DNA from: CAG-791 sp963593905
Lineage (GTDB): Bacteria > Bacillota > Clostridia > Lachnospirales > Lachnospiraceae
DNA length: 57,217 bases
Direction of reading: 5' to 3'
Assembly: GCA_963593905.1 (NCBI GenBank)
Contig: CAVBBL010000016.1
Coordinates: 1-57,217, forward strand
The notes beneath the pieces were generated by a model. That model searched no databases and was not told the origin of the DNA. It was given only the letters and a program-made list of their open reading frames with translations. The position numbers and the translations under genes were made by a program. The stretch's first letter is position 1; the number at the start of each line of letters is the position of its first letter. Below, piece after piece: positions 52,160 through 57,217 of this stretch.

Positions 52160-52338
52160 CTTTACCTCTTATGTCGCAGCTTGCCTGCGACAACGTGAGG
52201 AGAATTTCGCGCAGGCGAATTCTCCGAATCGATCGTACATGGATGTCGTTTACGACATCCATGCAGTTTGAAAGAAATGCTATCAAGCATTTCTTTCAAA
52301 CTTTACCTCTTATGTCGTAGCTTGTCTGCGACAACGCA
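52160..52338 (-). promoter_or_regulatory. Class B hairpin leader, one full and one partial copy (acyltransferase-like gene)
   Basis: Coding-strand order is GTCGCAGACAAGCTACGAC, ATAAGAGGTAAAG, then a 36-nt perfect hairpin (52266-52301) with loop GCTTGATAGC. CATGGATGTC/GACATCCATG, GGAGAATTCGC/GCGAAATTCTCC, GTCGCAGGCAAGCTGCGAC and AAGAGGTAAAG follow. The final module again uses GTCGC/GCGAC. Confidence 0.75.
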
Positions 52339-52351
52339 TTCTATAAACGTA

Positions 52352-52387
52352 AAAAATCGGCTGTGCAGTCTGCCGCAGCCGATTTTT
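52352..52387 (-). terminator. Terminator after the MMPL exporter gene
   Basis: AAAAATCGGCTG/CAGCCGATTTTT stem with T tract on the minus strand, just after the stop at 52394. Confidence 0.85.
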
Positions 52388-52393
52388 ATTATA

Positions 52394-54445
52394 TCATTGT
52401 TTCTTCTTTTTCACAAAACCGCCAGAACCATGGAGACCATCTGTCATATATAAAAAACACGGCAATATGAAAAGCACAGTCAGCACTGAGCAAAGAGTTC
52501 CTTTTCCAAGGAGCATGCCCAGCTGTGACAAAAGCCCGTGCGAAGACAGAAAGCCCAGCAAAAAGCCCACTACAGAAAGCGTAACACCGGAAGTGAGAAT
52601 GGATACTGTGACATTGGAAATCGTCTCTCTGACGCTCTCCTTTTTCCCCATCCTTAAGCGGTTTTCTTTATAGCGCCCCGTCATCAGGATTGCGTAGTCT
52701 ACCGTGGCACCCAACTGCACGGAGCTGATGATCAAATACGCGATATAGAAAACCGGCTTTCCCGTCAGATAAGGGATGGACAGGTTGATCCAAATCGTGG
52801 TCTCGATAGTCAGTACCAGCACCGCCGGCACCACCACAGATTTCATTGTCAGCAGCAATACCACAAATACCGCGCCGATGGCCAGAATATTCACATTGGT
52901 CATATCCGCCGTAATGGTATCCATCAGATCATAGGTGCTCACGCCTTCCCCCGCCAGATAATACGTGTCTGTATAGTAGGCGTTTGTAATCCCGCGAATC
53001 TTTTCAATCAACGCGAACGTCTCATCTCCCTCGTAATCCACCGCCACATTGATCACCATGCGGTCATAATTTTCAGACTGCAGCTGAGAGAGGATCCGAT
53101 CCGGCAGCATCTGGACCGGAACCGCGCCGCTTACCATACCTCGCAGAGAAGTAATGCTCGTTATTTCCGGCAGCGTCTCCAATTCATCCAGCATCTGCTT
53201 TTCCCGCACATCGTCTCCCCGGGGAACCATCAGCACGTAGTTGTCATTCTTGCCAAAAATCGATTCGATCCTTTCCTTATCCTGTCCCACTCTTGTCTCA
53301 CTCCCAAAGATATGGGACGCCCCGTAGTAGTAGGAATTTTTATTGCTGGTGATCAAAGCAGGGATCATCAAACAGATAAAGAGGATACCCAGAGGGAACA
53401 TAATCCTGCTGACCACCTTCCCCAGACCGTGAAATGCAGGCATAAAACTCTTATGTGCCGTCTTATCCATCCACTTGTAAGTCAAAAGGATCAGACCGGG
53501 CATAAATAAAAATACCGTCAGAAGGCTGATGCATATGCCCTTTGCCAGGGCCAGTCCCAAATCCGGACCGATTCTGAACCGCATCATCACCAATGCCAAA
53601 AAACCAATTACCGTGGTCAGACCGCTGGAAAGAATGGACCCCGTGGACAAGACCAGTGCCTTTTTCATAGCCTCAAAGGGCTCATATTTTTTTCTGCACT
53701 CATCAAAACGATGGATTAGAAAAACAGAGTAATCCAGCGATACCGCCAGCTGCAGGATATTGCCCGCCGCATTGGTCACAAAGGAGATCTCTCCGAAGAT
53801 CAGATTCGATCCTGCATTCATGAGAATAGCTGCTCCCAGCCCAATCAGCACCACAAAAGGCTCCAGCCAGGATGTGGTGGTCAGTAAAAGGACAATGACC
53901 AGAAAGGCCACAGCTATAACTGCAATTCGACTGACCTCACTGACGGTTGTTGCTGTCGCAACCGCCGTGTTGACAGCGTTGCCGGTAATCGCACCCTCCT
54001 CTCCGATCATCTCATAAATCGCATCTACTGCCTCGCTTCGCTTATCCTCATCAATCGTCACTCTGAATAGGGCATAACCATCTTTATAATAGCTGTCCAA
54101 TACCGACTGCGAATACATCTCCATGGGCATCTGCACCGGCACCGCATCATCCAGCCAGCTCACCGAGCTGACCCCGTCGATAGCTGCCAGCTCTGCCTTG
54201 ATTGCCTTCGCTTCCTGCTGGTCCGCCGCCTTGATCATGACTCGGGCATTGGGGATTGCACCGCCGAATTCCTCCTCCATTACATCCAACGCTACCGTAG
54301 AAGGAGAGCTTTCCGGCAGATAATCATTCATATCATAGTTTACTTTAATAAATTGTCTGCAAAATCCGCACCCCAGCGTCGCCGCCAGAAATACTGCCAT
54401 GATCAGATAGCGCCACCTGATCACACCACCGTAGAATTTTTCCAT
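52394..54445 (-). CDS. MMPL/RND-family transporter
   Basis: 683 residues, 12 predicted transmembrane helices in two repeats, each with a large external loop after the first helix (VNYDMNDYLPESSPSTVALDVMEEEFGG and later YYYGASHIFGSETRVGQDKERIESIFGK). Conserved helix segments include SLDYSVFLIHRFDECRKKYEP and VDYAILMTGRYKENR. The type is proton-driven export of lipids or drugs; the cargo is unknown. ATG at 54445 has GGGAGG 6 nt upstream. A TetR regulator is transcribed divergently 165 bp away and probably controls it. Confidence 0.92.
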   Translation of the reverse strand: MEKFYGGVIRWRYLIMAVFLAATLGCGFCRQFIKVNYDMNDYLPESSPSTVALDVMEEEFGGAIPNARVMIKAADQQEAKAIKAELAAIDGVSSVSWLDDAVPVQMPMEMYSQSVLDSYYKDGYALFRVTIDEDKRSEAVDAIYEMIGEEGAITGNAVNTAVATATTVSEVSRIAVIAVAFLVIVLLLTTTSWLEPFVVLIGLGAAILMNAGSNLIFGEISFVTNAAGNILQLAVSLDYSVFLIHRFDECRKKYEPFEAMKKALVLSTGSILSSGLTTVIGFLALVMMRFRIGPDLGLALAKGICISLLTVFLFMPGLILLTYKWMDKTAHKSFMPAFHGLGKVVSRIMFPLGILFICLMIPALITSNKNSYYYGASHIFGSETRVGQDKERIESIFGKNDNYVLMVPRGDDVREKQMLDELETLPEITSITSLRGMVSGAVPVQMLPDRILSQLQSENYDRMVINVAVDYEGDETFALIEKIRGITNAYYTDTYYLAGEGVSTYDLMDTITADMTNVNILAIGAVFVVLLLTMKSVVVPAVLVLTIETTIWINLSIPYLTGKPVFYIAYLIISSVQLGATVDYAILMTGRYKENRLRMGKKESVRETISNVTVSILTSGVTLSVVGFLLGFLSSHGLLSQLGMLLGKGTLCSVLTVLFILPCFLYMTDGLHGSGGFVKKKKQ

Positions 54446-54479
54446 AACAACCTCCCTATCTTCAGCAGGCATCACTTAT

Positions 54480-54508
54480 TTGACATGTGTCATTTATTTT
54501 AATAGGAT
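54480..54508 (+). promoter_or_regulatory. TetR promoter with overlapping operator candidate
   Basis: TTGACA (54480-54485), 17-bp spacer, TAGGAT (54503-54508). The inverted repeat TGACATGTGTCA (54481-54492) overlaps the -35 and is a candidate TetR operator for both divergent genes. Confidence 0.55.
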
Positions 54509-54609
54509 AATCGCAAACATTATTTCCGCAACGTACAAGTGTATGGAGCATGCCTTTTAATTGACATTATGGATAATTCTGTCTTGGTGATCAGAGCAGA
54601 GACAGCAAA

Positions 54610-55284
54610 ATGGAGACTACTGTGAATACTGTAAAAAAAGAAAACGACCTGCGCTATGTAAGAACCAACCAAATGCTCTGCGAAGCTTTCACACAGCTTC
54701 TGGCTAAAAAGAGATTTGAAAAGATCACTATCAATGAACTCTGTGATGCTGCCATGGTGCGCAGAGCCACCTTTTATACCCACTTTGTGGATAAATATGA
54801 TTTTTTCTCCTATTATGTGAAACAAACCAGGAAACAATTTGCCGACAGCTGGCCCGGCAGCAAAGAAGAACAAACACTCTACGATTTTTCCCTGTATATG
54901 TTCCGGCAGCTGATTTCCTTTATCTGCGCCCATATGAATCTGGTGCGTAATGTCACCAACAGCAGTGCTTTTTCCATATTGATGGATATTCTGTCAGAGG
55001 AAATTCGTTCCTCTTTTCTGCGGGAAATGGAAAGACTGCACCATTTGGAGGAATTCTCCCTTTCCTCCATTGCGCTACCCGGTCAGGAATTCTCTTTCTC
55101 TGCCGACTCTTCCTCTTTACCTACGCTGTCTGAGATTGCTGCCAGTTATCATGCCGGCGGCATCATTCAGATTCTCCGGTATTGGCTTCTGGTCAAGAAG
55201 GACATGTCCCAGGAAGAACTTATTCACTATTATTCCCTGATCATACTGCCTTATTGCGAGCCTTCCCAGCAGCATGAGCTTTAA
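54610..55284 (+). CDS. TetR/AcrR-family transcriptional regulator
   Basis: About 224 residues. N-terminal HTH: TNQMLCEAFTQLLAKKRFEKITINELCDAAMVRRATFYTHFVDKYDFF, with the typical recognition helix and YTHF. The C-terminal ligand domain is diverged; it ends EELIHYYSLIILPY, typical of the TetR_C_33-like/DhaS-type group. Divergent from the MMPL exporter, so likely its repressor. The ATG at 54610 lacks a good ribosome site; GTG at 54622 has GGAG 6 nt upstream and may be the true start. Confidence 0.9.
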   Translation: METTVNTVKKENDLRYVRTNQMLCEAFTQLLAKKRFEKITINELCDAAMVRRATFYTHFVDKYDFFSYYVKQTRKQFADSWPGSKEEQTLYDFSLYMFRQLISFICAHMNLVRNVTNSSAFSILMDILSEEIRSSFLREMERLHHLEEFSLSSIALPGQEFSFSADSSSLPTLSEIAASYHAGGIIQILRYWLLVKKDMSQEELIHYYSLIILPYCEPSQQHEL

Positions 55285-55332
55285 GGCAGGATATGTTCCT
55301 GTACAGACATTTTATTTTTTTCAATATAGGTG

Positions 55333-55361
55333 TTGACAGAGAGGAAATGTTATGGCAGAAT
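55333..55361 (+). promoter_or_regulatory. Promoter of tRNA-Gly
   Basis: TTGACA (55333-55338), 17-bp spacer, CAGAAT (55356-55361), 45 nt before the tRNA. Confidence 0.6.
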
Positions 55362-55405
55362 ATGTCTTGCGCTTGCGAAATATAGCAAGCGGTAAGTACA
55401 TAAAT

Positions 55406-55478
55406 GCGATAGTAGCTTAGTTGGTAAAGCGCCACCTTGCCAAGGTGGAGACCGCGAGTTCGAGCCTCGTCTGTCGCT
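55406..55478 (+). tRNA. tRNA-Gly (GCC)
   Basis: Acceptor GCGATAG/CTGTCGC, D-arm AGCTTAGTTGGTAAAGC, anticodon stem CCACC/GGTGG with loop TTGCCAA (anticodon GCC), T-loop GTTCGAG. 73 nt, CCA not encoded. Confidence 0.95.
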
Positions 55479-55489
55479 CTCCCAAAGGA

Positions 55490-55526
55490 GCACATGAAAG
55501 TGAATTTCATTTTCATGTGCTTTTTT
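55490..55526 (+). terminator. Terminator after tRNA-Gly
   Basis: GCACATGAAA-TGAA/TTCA-TTTCATGTGC hairpin followed by six T. Confidence 0.85.
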
Positions 55527-55649
55527 ACATGCATTTATACACAGTCACAATATCCCCCTTGCAAAGAAGTAAACCATCTTCCCCTTTTCTTTCTACAAAA
55601 GTCTAATAGCTTCCAGCTTTTGGCAGCGTTTAAAATCATTTTTTCCTGT

Positions 55650-55680
55650 TACGTTTCTAATACATACCATCCATTATCAT
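55650..55680 (+). promoter_or_regulatory. Direct-repeat promoter of the small-ORF cluster
   Basis: TACGTTTCT (55650-55658) and TACATACCA (55661-55669) repeat at 11 bp, then TATCAT 5 bp later (55675-55680). TCATTTT..CCTGTTACGTT before and ATAAG..TC..AAACAAA after also match 11366-11420. A/C-rich leader of about 95 nt to the first ORF. Confidence 0.6.
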
Positions 55681-55779
55681 AAGCTCATCAAACAAACACA
55701 AACACAAAAACCAAAAACAAACAAAAGAACAAACAATAACGAACAATAAAACAATTCAAAATCAAGGAGGAATCAAATT

Positions 55780-55878
55780 ATGTCATTAGCTTTTTGTCTT
55801 ATCGCAACTTTCGGTGCCGCAGCCGTTTCAGTAATCCCGCCCATCAGTATTATCATCTACAAGGACAAGCATAAATAA
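55780..55878 (+). CDS. Small hydrophobic peptide, 32 residues
   Basis: ATG with AAGGAGG 8 nt upstream. One hydrophobic segment (SLAFCLIATFGAAAVSVI, then PPISIIIY) and a charged tail KDKHK. It would insert as a single short transmembrane helix. First of five tiny ORFs with strong ribosome sites and G-poor leaders. Same build as the 32-residue ORFs that follow but different sequence. Function unknown; a type I toxin, a peptide signal or a membrane modulator are possible. Confidence 0.6.
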   Translation: MSLAFCLIATFGAAAVSVIPPISIIIYKDKHK

Positions 55879-55983
55879 GCACAAGCACGATAATCAATAA
55901 CGAAAAAGCTTAAACAAAAACCAGCAAAAACAAACCTTAACAAACAATATAACAACCAAAATTAAGAAAGGAGGAACTTGATT

Positions 55984-56082
55984 ATGTTATCTTTATTGCT
56001 CACAGCCTTTGCCGGCATTTGTACTGTTGTACTTCCTGTCACGGGCGCTTCCATTTACTTAACCGAAACAAGGAAGAAGTAA
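55984..56082 (+). CDS. Small hydrophobic peptide A, 32 residues, copy 1
   Basis: Starts MLSLLLTAFAGICTVVLP, hydrophobic to about residue 25, ends TETRKK. AAAGGAGG ribosome site 10 nt upstream. The copy at 56367-56465 encodes the identical protein with three synonymous changes (TGT/TGC, CCT/CCC, AAG/AAA), which argues for selection on the peptide. Confidence 0.7.
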   Translation: MLSLLLTAFAGICTVVLPVTGASIYLTETRKK

Positions 56083-56146
56083 AAGTGAACTATTTAAACA
56101 AACACAAACAATAAAACAACTAAATTTAAGAAAGGAGAAATTCATT

Positions 56147-56233
56147 ATGCTTAGTACATATTTCTTAGCTGTAGGCATCTCTGCGCTTGTTATGTCTCCC
56201 GAGATCGCCTCTCTCATCTACTTCTTTGCTTAA
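56147..56233 (+). CDS. Small hydrophobic peptide B, 28 residues, copy 1
   Basis: Starts MLSTYFLAVGISALVMSP, ends IYFFA; almost entirely hydrophobic with a single Glu at position 19. AAAGGAG site upstream. Paired with peptide A in a unit that is duplicated. The copy at 56530 differs at six of 28 positions, all keeping hydrophobic or small residues except Glu to Asn. Confidence 0.65.
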   Translation: MLSTYFLAVGISALVMSPEIASLIYFFA

Positions 56234-56325
56234 GAATCAGCAGAGGAATTGGCCGCTTCACAGCGCAGGGGCTTTAAGGGCATAAGCGTCTCATGAAGCA
56301 CACATATACAGAAAAAAACTTAGCA
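56234..56325 (+). repeat. Unit spacer, repeated at 56617-56698
   Basis: The A-B peptide unit plus this spacer spans about 375 bp and occurs twice. GGCCGCTTCACAGCGC with a downstream TGAAGC can form a hairpin. The second copy leads into the terminator. Confidence 0.7.
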
Positions 56326-56366
56326 AACAATACAACAATCAAAATTAAGAAAGGAGGAACTTGATT

Positions 56367-56465
56367 ATGTTATCTTTATTGCTCACAGCCTTTGCCGGCA
56401 TTTGCACTGTTGTACTTCCCGTCACGGGCGCTTCCATTTACTTAACCGAAACAAGGAAAAAGTAA
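56367..56465 (+). CDS. Small hydrophobic peptide A, copy 2
   Basis: Protein identical to the ORF at 55984-56082; only synonymous differences. Same AAAGGAGGAACTTGATT leader before the ATG. Confidence 0.7.
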   Translation: MLSLLLTAFAGICTVVLPVTGASIYLTETRKK

Positions 56466-56529
56466 AAGTGAAATATTTAAACAAACATAAACAATAAACA
56501 ACAAAATTCAAGAAAGGAAGGAATTCATT

Positions 56530-56616
56530 ATGCTTAGTGTATATTTCTTAGCTGTAGGCATCTCAGCAGCTCTTATGTCTCCCAATATCGCCGCTCTCAT
56601 CTACTTCTATGCTTAA
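56530..56616 (+). CDS. Small hydrophobic peptide B, copy 2
   Basis: Starts MLSVYFLAVGISAALMSP, ends IYFYA; 28 residues, no charged residue. Diverged copy of 56147-56233. Ribosome site AAAGGAAGG. Last ORF before the terminator. Confidence 0.65.
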   Translation: MLSVYFLAVGISAALMSPNIAALIYFYA

Positions 56617-56697
56617 GAATCAGCAGAGGAATTGGCCGCTTCACAGCGCAGGGTCTTTAAGGACATAAGCGTCTCAGGAAGCACACATATACAGAAA

Positions 56698-56741
56698 AAG
56701 AAATCCTGAGGAGTCATCACTCCCCGGGATTTCTTTTTTTG
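56698..56741 (+). terminator. Terminator of the small-ORF cluster
   Basis: AAGAAATCCTGAGGAG/CTCCCCGGGATTTCTT hairpin followed by T6, directly after the second spacer copy. Confidence 0.85.
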
Positions 56742-56866
56742 TATATGTGTACACTTTCTGCCATTGCAAGCCTGTACCTCAAGGCAAAGTGTGGGCTATA
56801 GGGCTATAGGACAAAAAGTGTGCAGACAAGAAGAGCAACAGTCTCCGCATTCTTCCCGCCACGCAA

Positions 56867-56894
56867 AAAGCCTCATGCTTTCGCATGAGGCTTT
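56867..56894 (-). terminator. Terminator of the tRNA pair
   Basis: AAAGCCTCATGC-GAAA-GCATGAGGCTTT followed by T tract on the minus strand, 3 nt after the tRNA-Leu end. Confidence 0.88.
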
Positions 56895-56896
56895 AC

Positions 56897-56982
56897 TGCC
56901 GGCAGCCGGGGTCGAACCGGCACTCGATTTAACTCGAACAGGATTTTAAGTCCTGCGCGTCTGCCAATTCCGCCATGCCGGC
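56897..56982 (-). tRNA. tRNA-Leu (UAA)
   Basis: Acceptor GCCGGCA/TGCCGGC, anticodon loop CTTAAAA in a CAGGA/TCCTG stem (anticodon TAA), long variable arm TTCGAGTTAAATCGAG, T-loop GTTCGAC. 86 nt. Confidence 0.95.
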
Positions 56983-57004
56983 ATATGGAACTGGTCTTCC
57001 ACAA

Positions 57005-57078
57005 TGGACCTTCGGGGACTCGAACCCAGGACCGACCGGTTATGAGCCGGTTGCTCTAACCAACTGAGCTAAAGGTCC
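57005..57078 (-). tRNA. tRNA with CAU anticodon (Met elongator or Ile2)
   Basis: Acceptor GGACCTT/AAGGTCC, D-arm AGCTCAGTTGGTTAGAGC, anticodon loop CTCATAA in ACCGG/CCGGT, T-loop GTTCGAG. It is not the initiator. Ile2 (lysidine-modified) and elongator Met share this anticodon; I cannot separate them from the sequence alone. Confidence 0.9.
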
Positions 57079-57134
57079 GAAACCCTTACGGGTTCTATTG
57101 AGATACGAAGAATATTTCCCTCGCAACTCTTATG

Positions 57135-57163
57135 ATTTTATACGCAAACGCACAATGTGTCAA
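57135..57163 (-). promoter_or_regulatory. Promoter of the tRNA pair
   Basis: TTGACA (57158-57163), 17-bp spacer, TAAAAT (57135-57140), about 55 nt before the first tRNA. A strong consensus match. Confidence 0.8.
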
Positions 57164-57217
57164 GAATATTTTTTCTCACTGTCATAACGTGATGCGTCTG
57201 ATCTTTGCACCCTTTAC

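Noticed and set aside
56764..56949. 61-codon open frame over the tRNA-Leu region
   Set aside because: It overlaps the terminator and the tRNA gene on the other strand; no ribosome site.

Overview
The window looks like chromosomal DNA of a gut Firmicute, most likely Lachnospiraceae. The signs are strong AGGAGG-type ribosome sites, a T-box leader before aspS-gatCAB, the DapL route to diaminopimelate, an ANTAR regulator beside glnA, and a ptb-buk pair, which marks butyrate formation through butyryl-phosphate (the route used by Coprococcus-type Lachnospiraceae). Genus is inference. I see no rRNA, prophage, transposase or CRISPR array.

Layout. 1-240: end of a palindromic repeat element. 240-10539: a beta-galactoside uptake and hydrolysis locus (solute-binding lipoprotein, two permeases, LacI regulator, GH35 beta-galactosidase), an unknown Cys-rich protein and a divergent second LacI regulator. 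10549-13930: UPF0340 protein, a 37-residue ORF, metF, apt and a SEC-C protein. 14063-19750: T-box, aspS, gatC, gatA, gatB. 20005-24297: glnA, ANTAR regulator, dapF, dapL. 25046-33429: nadE, hslO, a methyltransferase, a small membrane exporter, hisC and a polar amino acid ABC transporter. 33700-34653: TPP riboswitch and thiT. 35398-39480: tmRNA, then secG-rnr-smpB on the other strand plus a DAK-like orphan domain. 39677-45466: a GtrII-like membrane protein, prfB with its programmed frameshift, and secA. 45726-47835: ptb-buk. 48070-52159: an Fkp-like fucose salvage enzyme and an acyltransferase-like protein. 52394-55284: an MMPL exporter and divergent TetR regulator. 55406-57078: tRNA-Gly, five tiny ORFs, tRNA-Leu and a CAU tRNA.

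The unusual content is between the genes. (1) Two families of modular hairpin leaders end exactly at the ribosome binding site of unrelated genes. Class A precedes five genes and keeps a complementarity between a hairpin loop and the bases just before the SD. Class B precedes many more and shows compensatory stem changes. (2) A palindromic element of about 270 nt occurs three times, and a separate 198-nt palindrome lies before the aspS promoter. (3) A cluster of 28-32-residue hydrophobic ORFs is tandemly duplicated; one duplicated protein is unchanged despite three synonymous substitutions. Its promoter region matches that of the lone 37-residue ORF 44 kb away, including a paired direct repeat at identical spacing from the -10. 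(4) Several intergenic minisatellites (9, 15, 25, about 28, 32 and 101 bp units) sit beside these elements or beside glnA, ssrA, secG and prfB.
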